Shown piece by piece: positions 52,895 through 60,577 of a stretch of 64,000 nucleotides of DNA; the first letter of the stretch is position 1; every line of letters begins with the position of its first letter. Made by a program: the position numbers and the translations under genes. Source of the DNA: Woeseiaceae bacterium. GTDB lineage: Bacteria > Pseudomonadota > Gammaproteobacteria > Steroidobacterales > Woeseiaceae. The DNA lies in contig JANQPG010000011.1 of assembly GCA_028289545.1 (NCBI GenBank), positions 32,382-96,381 on the forward strand. The letters run 5' to 3'. The notes under the pieces are model-generated. The model did no database searches. It was not told where the DNA came from and worked only from the letters and a program-made list of their open reading frames with translations.

Positions 52895-54520
52895 CTACAC
52901 CTCCTGGAGCCCCTCGGCGACGCGGCCCGCGCCGACACGTAGCCGCTTGTCGATGGTTTTCGCGTATTCGCGGCTGTGCACCGTGTCCACGAGGTGCCAC
53001 TCGGCCGTGCAGTCCTTGTGCGTCAGGTGCACCGACAGCCACCCGCGCCGCGTGGTTTCCATGTAGCGCATCATCGGATTCAGTTCGAGCGTCGCGTCGC
53101 GTACCGCATTGGGCGTGACTTCCGGCAGGTATTCGTGGAAGCCGGGAGAAGTCACCGACGTCGTCATGAATTCGACCGCGACCGGGTGATCGGCACCCCG
53201 GGGTATCAGGTTGCTCGCCGTCGAGGTATGCATGTCACCCGTCAGGACGACGGCGTTGGGCGCGTGCCTGGCCAGTGCCGTCAGGAAGTCCTGTCTCGCG
53301 ACCGGGTAGCCGTTCCAGGTGTCGAGCAGCATCGGCGGGTTGTTCTTGCTGACTGCAACGATCCGTTCAAGCAGTTCCCGTGGCAGCCCCCTGCCGGCTT
53401 CGAGATCAACCAGAGGTTCGAGATCCGGCGAACGCGCCGGCACCACCATGATCTGCTGACCGACGAGCTGCCAGGTCGCCTTCGAGTCCTCGAGCTGCGC
53501 CTCGAACCAACGCTCCTGCTCGGCGCCCAGCAGTCGGCGCGCCGGGTCCTTGAGACGCGCTCCGATGACCTCGGGGTCGGTTTCGCCGTTGGCGTCGGGT
53601 TGCGCGTCACGATCGTACAGTCTCGTATCCAGCATATGCAGGCTCAACAGATCACCGTAATCGAAGCGGCGGAATATCTTCGAGTTGCCGGCATTGGCCG
53701 TGCCGCGAATCGGCATCCACTCGAAATAGGCCTGCACGGCCGCCTGCACGCGATCGCGGTAGTCCCCCTCGCTTTCGTCGTGGTTCTGCGCTCCGTCGCG
53801 CCAAGCGTCGTTGGTGATCTCGTGATCGTCCCAGATCGCAATGAGCGGCACCCGGGCCAGCATGGCCTGCGAATCCGGATCCGATTTGTACTGCGCATGC
53901 CGGGTTCGGTAGTCCTCCAGGGTGACAATTTCCTCGAGCGGCTGCGGGACCCGCCCCAGCTCCTCTGCATATTCCGTCGCGTAGCCGCCGAGTCCGTACT
54001 CATACAGGTAATCGCCGAGATGGATGACGGCATTCAGATCGTCCTGGGCCGCAATATCCCGGTACACGTTAAAAAATCCGTAGGGATGATTCGAACACGA
54101 CACAACGGCAAACCGCGCTGAATCCAGCGCGCCGGCGGCCAGCGTTTGTGTGCGCCCGGTCATCGAACGCTCGCCCGCAGCCGAGAATCGGTAGTAGTAC
54201 GTCCGGCCGGGTTCAAGTCCGGTCACGTCGACCTTGACCGTGTAGTCACGCTCCGGGCCGGTTTTCTCGCGACCACGGCGCACGACCTGTTTGAACTCGG
54301 GGTCTGACGCCAGCCACCACTTCACACGCACCCGAGCTTTCTTTTGCTCGCTGACCCGCGTCCACAAAATGACGCCATCTTCAAGCGGATCACCGCTCGC
54401 TATACCGTGTTTGAACACGTGCTGCTCGGCCGCGACCGCAGCCGCCGCGCGCTCGCCGATACCCAGGTAGCCCGCAACGGCGCTCCCTGCCATAACCTGA
54501 ATAAAACTACGTCGTTTCAA
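52895..54520 (-). CDS. phoD: PhoD-type alkaline phosphatase/phosphodiesterase, Tat-exported
   Basis: This is a 541-aa protein. Tat leader MKRRSFIQVMAGSAVAGYLG is followed by the PhoD N-terminal fibronectin-like domain (HGIASGDPLEDGVILWTRV). The metallophosphatase core has VVSCSN, VIHLGDYLYEYG, AIWDDHEITND and VVLTGDMHTS, together giving the calcium/iron ligands. It hydrolyses phosphomonoesters and diesters in the periplasm, typically under phosphate limitation. No Pho box was looked for with a matrix. It ends nine bases from the 52434 unit. Confidence 0.9.
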   Translation of the reverse strand: MKRRSFIQVMAGSAVAGYLGIGERAAAAVAAEQHVFKHGIASGDPLEDGVILWTRVSEQKKARVRVKWWLASDPEFKQVVRRGREKTGPERDYTVKVDVTGLEPGRTYYYRFSAAGERSMTGRTQTLAAGALDSARFAVVSCSNHPYGFFNVYRDIAAQDDLNAVIHLGDYLYEYGLGGYATEYAEELGRVPQPLEEIVTLEDYRTRHAQYKSDPDSQAMLARVPLIAIWDDHEITNDAWRDGAQNHDESEGDYRDRVQAAVQAYFEWMPIRGTANAGNSKIFRRFDYGDLLSLHMLDTRLYDRDAQPDANGETDPEVIGARLKDPARRLLGAEQERWFEAQLEDSKATWQLVGQQIMVVPARSPDLEPLVDLEAGRGLPRELLERIVAVSKNNPPMLLDTWNGYPVARQDFLTALARHAPNAVVLTGDMHTSTASNLIPRGADHPVAVEFMTTSVTSPGFHEYLPEVTPNAVRDATLELNPMMRYMETTRRGWLSVHLTHKDCTAEWHLVDTVHSREYAKTIDKRLRVGAGRVAEGLQEV

Positions 54521-54722
54521 CTACTCGCTCCGGCGATTGATTGACTATCGAATGATTAACGGATGGATGAATTAATCGATTGTCCAGGGGAACAGACTAA
54601 GGCTGCGATGTTACGGCGATTCGGCACAAGGCGTCACGGTTGATCTTCGTGCGGGCCTGCCCCGGAAGGCGCGTGCTCAAGGCCGCCGCGCCTAATCTAT
54701 AAAGTACATTGATACTTGATCA

Positions 54723-55982
54723 CTAATTATTGATTTTATTGCCTATTTTTGACCGACTTTCGGCCAGAAACAAGCCCAACAACGAGAGGGCCGTGTAGAC
54801 GACAACCCATACGATGAGCCCGGCATCCAGCGGTCCGCTCCCAATCTGGGTCGCCAGCAACAGTACGGGATTGATCAGCAAAAGCCGGTAGCGCTCTAAC
54901 GCGAGGCCGCCACCTTCGTTGATACGGCCTATCGAATACAGCAAGACCCAAAGCGCCGCACACGGCAGCAGTACCGCCGTTATGCCCTGCTCCGCAAACA
55001 GCCAGCCGATGGCCAGAGTGGACACGGCCGCTACGACAAACTGCAGCAGCGCATAGTGCCGATGCGAGTCCTGGAGCGGCGGATCGAACCGCGAAGACAG
55101 CGATGCCGGTTCCGAACGTTCAGGGAAGCGTCGGGCGACGTCTTCGGGGCGCCAGCCCGTCCGCGCGAACCACAGCTTGAGCCTGTCTCTCCAGCGGGCC
55201 GTCTTCACGGCGTCGAACAGAAGCGCCTCGTACACCTGCAGATTCGCCCAGAAAGGGTTCCAGCTCTGTAGCGGCTTACGAACGCCGAACACCACGGGCT
55301 GTTCGTCACGTTCTTCGACGAAAGTACCGAAGATGCGGTCCCAGAGGATGAAAATACCGCCGTAATTCCTGTCGACGTAAACATCGTTACGCGCATGGTG
55401 CACGCGGTGGTTCGACGGTGTAACGAGTATCCGGTCGAGCGCCCCCAACCGGTCGATGTGCTGCGTATGCACCCAGAACTGGTAGATGAGGTTAATGGCG
55501 TTGACCGTCAGCATCACTTCGAGCGGAAAGCCAATGAGAAACAATGGCAGATAGAACACCCAGCCGAAAATGAAGCCGGTACTCGTCTGCCTGAGCGCCG
55601 TGGACAGGTTGTAGTCCTCGGACTGGTGATGCACCGAATGAGCGGCCCACAGCACCGAAATCTCGTGGCTCAGCCGATGAAACCAGTAGTAGCAGAAATC
55701 CCAGGCGACGGCGGCCACGACCCACAGCATGACACCGCGTACGGACCAGTCGAACCACGCCGGCGGCAGATCGAACAGCGCAAGGTGCTCCAGCACCGAG
55801 CCCCAGATCAAGAGCGGCAGGAGCTTCGTGAAGTAGCCGAAGGTCACACTCAGAATCCCTGCGCTCAAGCTGTTGATCGCGTCGTTGGCACGAAAATGGC
55901 CGCTACCCCGCCGCCGGTCGACGGCCAGCTCGACGAGCAAGGCAATCAGGAAAAACGGTGTGGCCAGCGCAATGAGGTCCAT
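54723..55982 (-). CDS. sterol desaturase/fatty-acid hydroxylase family protein
   Basis: This is a 419-aa protein from the ATG at 55982. Three or four membrane segments are in the first half, and the di-iron His clusters are present: WFHRLSHEISVLWAAHSVHHQSE (HxxxH and HxxHH) and SNHRVHHARNDVYVDRNYGG. The C-terminal 120 residues add four more hydrophobic segments of unknown role. The family hydroxylates lipids; the substrate is unclear. It starts divergently from the decarboxylase gene. Confidence 0.87.
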   Translation of the reverse strand: MDLIALATPFFLIALLVELAVDRRRGSGHFRANDAINSLSAGILSVTFGYFTKLLPLLIWGSVLEHLALFDLPPAWFDWSVRGVMLWVVAAVAWDFCYYWFHRLSHEISVLWAAHSVHHQSEDYNLSTALRQTSTGFIFGWVFYLPLFLIGFPLEVMLTVNAINLIYQFWVHTQHIDRLGALDRILVTPSNHRVHHARNDVYVDRNYGGIFILWDRIFGTFVEERDEQPVVFGVRKPLQSWNPFWANLQVYEALLFDAVKTARWRDRLKLWFARTGWRPEDVARRFPERSEPASLSSRFDPPLQDSHRHYALLQFVVAAVSTLAIGWLFAEQGITAVLLPCAALWVLLYSIGRINEGGGLALERYRLLLINPVLLLATQIGSGPLDAGLIVWVVVYTALSLLGLFLAESRSKIGNKINN

Positions 55983-56060
55983 GGCCACCAGTTTACCGCG
56001 ACCGACCGCGCCGGCGGGCAATTTTGGGTTAAGCTCCGCGCATTCGACAGGGATCGCAAC

Positions 56061-57404
56061 GTGTACGACAGCAAAGAAATCGACGCGCTCAAACGCGCTC
56101 TCGAGAAACTCTCCAAGGCAAACCCTACGCTGCCGGTTTTCGAATCGTCAGTGGATTGGGAGCGTATCGACACTGTCCTCGGTCAGGTGGCCGGGCGAAT
56201 GCACGACAATTATCCCTATCACCATCCGCTGTACGCCGGCCAAATGCTGAAGCCGCCACACCCGGTTGCACGCCTCGCCTACGCACTGTCTTTGTGGGTG
56301 AACCCCAACAATCATGCCCTCGATGGCGGCCGCGCCAGTTCCGCCATGGAGAAAGAGCTGATCCCGCGCATTGCGTCGATGTGGGGTTGGGACGAGTGCC
56401 TGGGGCACCTGACGGGCGGCGGCACGATGGCCAACCTGGAGGCTCTCTGGGTTGCGGGCCAGCTGCACCCGGGACGAGGCATCGCCGGTTCCTCCCAGGC
56501 GCATTACACGCACAGCCGAATATCTTCGGTATTGGGACTGCCCTACCAGGCCATCGACGCAGGCCCGGACGGCCGCATGGACACAGCCGGGCTCGAAGCC
56601 GCACTCGCCTCGGGAGATATCGGCACCGTCGTCGTAACCATGGGCAGCACGGGTCTTGGCGCCGTGGACCCGCTACCTGCAATACTCGAACTACGTCAGC
56701 GCTACGATTTCCGCATCCACGCGGACGCGGCTTACGGCGGATATTTTACGCTGGCGTCGGATCTTCACGACGACACGCGGAACGCCTTCGATGCGTTGGG
56801 CGCCGTCGACTCGATTGTCATCGACCCGCACAAACACGGCCTGCAGCCCTATGGATGCGGCTCGGTGCTGTTCCGCGACCCGGGGGTCGGCCGTTTCTAC
56901 AAACACGGCTCGCCGTACACCTACTTTAGTTCAACCGAACTGCACCTCGGTGAGATTAGCCTGGAATGCTCACGTCCGGGTGCGGCGGCGGTTGCGCTGT
57001 GGGCAACCATGGAGCTACTGCCCCCCAAACCCGGCGGGGAGTTTGCCGCCATGCTCGACGCTTGCCTCGATGCCGCACGCGCGCTGCACGATGCGTTGGC
57101 GAAAGGCTCGCTGTTCTCGCCGGTACACGTGCCCGAACTCGACATTGTGGTCTACGCGGTCAACGCGGCTTCTTCATCCACGGCCAGCGACCTCGCCCGG
57201 CGGGTGTTTGCCGCGGCCGCGGACAAAGACCTGCACCTTGCCCTGATCGACCTTCCGGCGGAAAGCTGCGCCGACGCTTTGCCCGACATGGCTCGTGACA
57301 GCAAAACGCTGAGCTGCCTGCGGTCGACGCTCATGAAACCCGAACACGCCGATTGGGTGGATGAGATCGTTGCACGCCTCAACGCGGCAAGACAGTCGAT
57401 CTAG
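56061..57404 (+). CDS. group II PLP-dependent decarboxylase/lyase
   Basis: This is a 447-aa protein from a GTG start at 56061 with AGGGA upstream. The open frame continues far upstream but overlaps the divergent gene. TGGGTMANLEALWVA, HYTHSRISSVLGLP and DSIVIDPHKHGLQPYGCG (PLP Lys) are the group II decarboxylase blocks, and VHADAAYGGYF-type Asp binds the pyridine nitrogen. It belongs with glutamate/aspartate/sphingosine-phosphate lyase-like enzymes; the substrate cannot be chosen. Confidence 0.85.
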   Translation: MYDSKEIDALKRALEKLSKANPTLPVFESSVDWERIDTVLGQVAGRMHDNYPYHHPLYAGQMLKPPHPVARLAYALSLWVNPNNHALDGGRASSAMEKELIPRIASMWGWDECLGHLTGGGTMANLEALWVAGQLHPGRGIAGSSQAHYTHSRISSVLGLPYQAIDAGPDGRMDTAGLEAALASGDIGTVVVTMGSTGLGAVDPLPAILELRQRYDFRIHADAAYGGYFTLASDLHDDTRNAFDALGAVDSIVIDPHKHGLQPYGCGSVLFRDPGVGRFYKHGSPYTYFSSTELHLGEISLECSRPGAAAVALWATMELLPPKPGGEFAAMLDACLDAARALHDALAKGSLFSPVHVPELDIVVYAVNAASSSTASDLARRVFAAAADKDLHLALIDLPAESCADALPDMARDSKTLSCLRSTLMKPEHADWVDEIVARLNAARQSI

Positions 57405-57457
57405 AAGCGGCTTCTCGCACCGCAACGCGGCGACGAACTGTTCGAATACCGCTTCTA
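57402..57457. repeat. inverted TAGAAGCGG pair spanning two convergent stop codons (copies 3 and 4)
   Basis: TAGAAGCGG at 57402-57410 and its inverse CCGCTTCTA at 57449-57457 form 9-bp arms. The TAG of each arm is the stop codon of the gene that ends there (decarboxylase on plus, crcB on minus). It could act as a bidirectional terminator or a REP-like element. Confidence 0.45.
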
Positions 57458-57868
57458 AGCGTTGGCCGGGAGTATTCCGCGCATTAGCAGGAGTCCCGCA
57501 AAAAACAGCAGGTAGCCGCCGACCACCGAAGCGCCCAAGTACACTCCGGCCGCCAGATGCTCACCGCGCCCAAGCATGTGGTGCAGCTCCAGCACCAGGG
57601 TGGACAAGGTCGTAAAACTGCCGCAGAAACCGACCGCCAGCAACAGGCGATACTGATCGGGAACCACTCCGATCTCGTTGAACCAGCTGCTGCTCGCCAC
57701 CAACCACGCGATCCCGCCCATCACAAAACAACCGAGAAGATTGGACGTCAGTGTTCCCCAAGGATAGTCGACGTCGCGCTGCAGCAAGAGATTCAGGGAA
57801 AACCGCGCCACGGCACCGAGTGCCCCGCCCAAGGCCACGAAGAGATACGAATAAATCAGAGTTTTCAT
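57455..57868 (-). CDS. crcB: fluoride channel CrcB/Fluc
   Basis: This is a 137-aa protein with four membrane segments. It has the Fluc motifs GGALGAVARFSL, GTLTSNLLGCFVMG and GFCGSFTTLSTLVLE (the TMS and Phe-box region). Fluc dimers export F- ions. No fluoride riboswitch is visible in the 116-base divergent leader upstream. It faces the decarboxylase gene convergently. Confidence 0.93.
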   Translation of the reverse strand: MKTLIYSYLFVALGGALGAVARFSLNLLLQRDVDYPWGTLTSNLLGCFVMGGIAWLVASSSWFNEIGVVPDQYRLLLAVGFCGSFTTLSTLVLELHHMLGRGEHLAAGVYLGASVVGGYLLFFAGLLLMRGILPANA

Positions 57869-57984
57869 GCACTTTCAGCCAGTCAATGTGGTGTCGCAGC
57901 CGCCGTGAAGCGGTTCACATTACCGCATTGCCCGCATTGCTACACTAGCGGGACGAACAGCTATCAGCGATCGGCAGTCAGCGC

Positions 57985-58227
57985 ATGGACAGTCCTACTC
58001 ATGAAACCGACGTGCACGACCTGTCACTCGGCGTTATTCATGCGCTACGGGTCGTCGACGTCAAGGCGTTGTCCTACGTGCAGCTGAGGCGGCTGTACGC
58101 GGCGCTCGTGCATTCGACAAACGAAGTGGACGACGAAATTGCGCGGCGTTCTGAGGCGACCGACAGCCTCGGTTCGACGGTACGGATTCAGTCCCCCAAA
58201 CGGCAGGCGCCGGAAAACGCCGACTAG
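57985..58227 (+). CDS. hypothetical small protein
   Basis: This is an 80-aa protein with no signal or membrane segment. It has a helical middle (SYVQLRRLYAALVHSTNEVDDEIARRSEA) and a disordered, charged tail. It is transcribed divergently from crcB and convergently to the thioesterase gene. I do not recognise it. Confidence rests on codon bias and isolation from other frames. Confidence 0.5.
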   Translation: MDSPTHETDVHDLSLGVIHALRVVDVKALSYVQLRRLYAALVHSTNEVDDEIARRSEATDSLGSTVRIQSPKRQAPENAD

Positions 58228-58238
58228 CCTCCGCCGCG

Positions 58239-58640
58239 CTAGCGGTCAAGCATGAAGCTTGCGATACAGTCGGCAACCAGTACGTTGTCGCCGTGCCGGC
58301 GGGCCTCCCCTTTGAGCTCCACAAGCCGTCCGCGCTCGCGCTCCACCCGGCCCATTAGCGTAAGCCGTTCCCCGACGCGAACGGGCTGGCGATAACGAAT
58401 CTCGCAGCGGGCCGTGTGCGCCTTGCGGCCCTGCAGGTACAGGCAGTTTGCGGTGACGTCATCGAGCGCGGCGTACAGAATGCCGCCGTGTACCGTGTCT
58501 TCCCAACCGACGTGATTAACACCCGGCGTAAACTCGCCGACGCAGGTGTCACCCTCGAGCGAGAAACGGATCCTCAAGCCAATCGGGTTGTCCTCTCCGC
58601 AGGCGAAACAACGCCGGGCACTCTCTGCCAGTTCACTCAC
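58239..58640 (-). CDS. PaaI/hotdog thioesterase
   Basis: This is a 133-aa protein. A GTG at 58640 (five bases after the ccmI stop) is preferred; the frame continues to 58718 with a Ser/Arg-rich extension inside ccmI. The motif CFACGEDNPIGLRIRF starts the hotdog domain, and VGWEDTVHGGILYAALDDV carries the catalytic HGG and Asp. It probably hydrolyses an acyl-CoA. Position at the end of the ccm operon suggests cotranscription only. Confidence 0.83.
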   Translation of the reverse strand: MSELAESARRCFACGEDNPIGLRIRFSLEGDTCVGEFTPGVNHVGWEDTVHGGILYAALDDVTANCLYLQGRKAHTARCEIRYRQPVRVGERLTLMGRVERERGRLVELKGEARRHGDNVLVADCIASFMLDR

Positions 58641-58647
58641 GAGGTGT

Positions 58648-59637
58648 TCACTGCACCTTCTCGTCGATGACGACATCGAGCACATCGTCGTCCTGCTCGG
58701 CCGTGGATACGACGCCAAACCAGTCGCCGGGCTGCTGAGTCGGTTCTCCAGTGACGGAGACGCGCGCGACGATCTCTACCTCGGCAAACGCCGACAGGTT
58801 GCGCCCCGGGATCATGGCATCGCGATCCGACAGCGTGAGCGAGGCCGGCAGCTCGGACAGCATCCGCCGCTGAACCGCAATCGGCGGCACGGGCTGCCGG
58901 GGATCGCGCGCAATGACAAACACCGAGGCTTCGTCAGGCAGCGCCGTCCTCGCGGCATCGGAGAGCCGCACGTTGAGATCGATGCCATTCGCCGCGACCG
59001 CTTCCGGCGTTGTCTCTGCAACCGACACGCCGCGCCACTCCGCAATCTTTTGCGTCAGCAGTTGCCGAACTTCCGGGTTCGGCGCCGGCTCACCGCCAAG
59101 CAGCTTCTCCCAGCGATCGGCCGCCAGCAGCACCTCGCCTCGCGTCGCGGCGCCGATACCGCTCCAGAACAGGGCTGCAGGCAGCTCGGGATCGATCGTA
59201 ATAGCGTTCTCGAACAACGCAATCTCGCGCGGCGTCATCTGTTGATTGTTGTTCGACAAATGCGCCTCACCGAGACTGACGAGCGCCTGCGCGTCCTGCC
59301 CCGACTCGAGTTCGACAGCTTTGGAAAAGGCTTCCACGGCGCCGCCGTAGTTGCCGAGCTGCATGTAGGAGCGTCCGAGCATCTTCCATCCCTGGACGTC
59401 GTCGGGACGCGCCTCGAGCCGCTCCGCAAGCCCCGCAACCATATCGGCAATATCGGGCACCTGGCCCGCACCGGACGGCGTTCCCGGACTGCCCACCTGC
59501 CAGTAAAGACCGGCCGCCAGGCCCAGCGAAGCCACGACAAGAGCAGCGCTCAACGCACGAGACCCGCGCATGAGCGGCAGTATGACAAACACGGCAGCGA
59601 CCGCGGCCATGACCGCAAAGATTAACCACATCGTCAT
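58648..59637 (-). CDS. ccmI: cytochrome c maturation protein CcmI
   Basis: This is a 329-aa protein from the ATG at 59637. Two membrane segments (about 1-20 and 28-45) are followed by TPR motifs (VQGWKMLGRSYMQLGNYGGAVEAFSKAVELE, PAALFWSGIGAATRGEVLLAADRWEKLLG) and a C-terminal beta domain (ASVFVIARDPRQPVPPIAVQR, ending DWFGV). CcmI presents apocytochrome c to the heme lyase CcmFH. It follows ccmH after five bases. Confidence 0.9.
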   Translation of the reverse strand: MTMWLIFAVMAAVAAVFVILPLMRGSRALSAALVVASLGLAAGLYWQVGSPGTPSGAGQVPDIADMVAGLAERLEARPDDVQGWKMLGRSYMQLGNYGGAVEAFSKAVELESGQDAQALVSLGEAHLSNNNQQMTPREIALFENAITIDPELPAALFWSGIGAATRGEVLLAADRWEKLLGGEPAPNPEVRQLLTQKIAEWRGVSVAETTPEAVAANGIDLNVRLSDAARTALPDEASVFVIARDPRQPVPPIAVQRRMLSELPASLTLSDRDAMIPGRNLSAFAEVEIVARVSVTGEPTQQPGDWFGVVSTAEQDDDVLDVVIDEKVQ

Positions 59638-59642
59638 TCCGA

Positions 59643-60059
59643 TTACTCCGCCAGCGGCTCGTCTTCGAGCGGCATCGCCATTCGTCTGCGAATGACTCGA
59701 AAGCCGATAAGGGCGCCGCCGGCGAGCAGCAAGAGCGGCGCGAACCACAGTATCAGCGTCTTGCCGCTCTTTCGCGGACTGTAGAGCGCAAATTCACCGT
59801 AGCGCTCGACGAGGAAGTCGAACACTTCATCGTCGGTCTTGCCTTCGCTCAGAAGACGGCGAATCTCACGACGAAGATCGGCCGCGAGAAATACGTTGGA
59901 GTCCTTGATCGATTGATTCTGGCACTTGAGACAGCGAACCTGGGCAATGATGTCCTCGTAGCGCTCCTGCAGCTCGGGGTCTTCGAACGCGCGCCCCGTG
60001 TCGATCGCAATCGCAGGCTGCGCCAGGATAAGCAGTAACAGCACCCAGACCCGCCTCAT
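59643..60059 (-). CDS. ccmH: cytochrome c maturation protein CcmH
   Basis: This is a 138-aa protein with an ATGA overlap to ccmG. A signal sequence (about 1-19) and the redox motif VRCLKCQNQSI (Cys pair) precede helices LRREIRRLLSEGKTDDEVFDFLVERYGEFALY and one C-terminal membrane segment. It reduces the CxxCH thiols of apocytochrome c in the periplasm with CcmG. It is the short form, with ccmI separate. Confidence 0.93.
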   Translation of the reverse strand: MRRVWVLLLLILAQPAIAIDTGRAFEDPELQERYEDIIAQVRCLKCQNQSIKDSNVFLAADLRREIRRLLSEGKTDDEVFDFLVERYGEFALYSPRKSGKTLILWFAPLLLLAGGALIGFRVIRRRMAMPLEDEPLAE

Positions 60060-60577
60060 GAACTCTCTCCCAGGAGCGGCGCAAAGTCCTGCTCCCAGAT
60101 CTCCCGCGTCAGCGGACCGAGGTGCTTGTGCAGGACAACGCCCTCGGCGCTGACGAGAAACGTCTCGGGCGCGCCGTAAACGCCCCAGTCGACCGCCACG
60201 CGGCCGTCCTCGTCGAAACCCGACGCCACGTACGGGTCCCCGTACTGCTGCAGCCACCGCAGCGCGTCCGGACGCCGGTCGCGCCAGTTGATACCGTAGA
60301 TGGGCACCACGTCAGACGCCGCGAGTTCCATCAGGAACGGATGCTCCTCCCGGCAGCCCACACACCAGGTTGCCCAGATGTTGACGAGCGCCGCTTCGCC
60401 CCGATAGTCCGCGGAGCTGATACGGGTATCGAGATCCTTGAGCTTCGGCAAATCGAACTCGGGCGCGGCCTTGTCGATGAACGTCGAAGGCAGCTCCGAA
60501 GGATCGCGCGTCAACCCGATCGAGAATACGATCAGCAGCAGCGCAATGACCCCCAGCGGAGCGAGGTAGCGTGCCAT
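60056..60577 (-). CDS. ccmG: thiol:disulfide oxidoreductase CcmG/DsbE
   Basis: This 173-aa protein has an N-terminal membrane anchor (PLGVIALLLIVFSIG), then a thioredoxin fold with VNIWATWCVGCREEHPFL, giving a CVGC active site. EDGRVAVDWGVYGAPETFLV holds the cis-Pro. The product supplies reductant from DsbD to CcmH/apocytochrome. ATG overlaps the ccmF stop (TGATG). Confidence 0.95.
   Translation of the reverse strand: MARYLAPLGVIALLLIVFSIGLTRDPSELPSTFIDKAAPEFDLPKLKDLDTRISSADYRGEAALVNIWATWCVGCREEHPFLMELAASDVVPIYGINWRDRRPDALRWLQQYGDPYVASGFDEDGRVAVDWGVYGAPETFLVSAEGVVLHKHLGPLTREIWEQDFAPLLGESS

Noticed and set aside
55885..55900. sigma-54-like TTGGCACGAAAATGGC with GG-N10-GC spacing
   Set aside because: It lies in the coding start of the sterol desaturase-family gene, where the protein sequence explains it. 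Chance match is likely.
55395..56060. 222-codon N-terminal extension of the PLP decarboxylase frame
   Set aside because: It overlaps the sterol desaturase-family gene on the other strand. The family N terminus and a GTG with AGGGA point to 56061.
57869..57984. fluoride riboswitch before crcB
   Set aside because: The short leader lacks the conserved core of the crcB motif as I know it.
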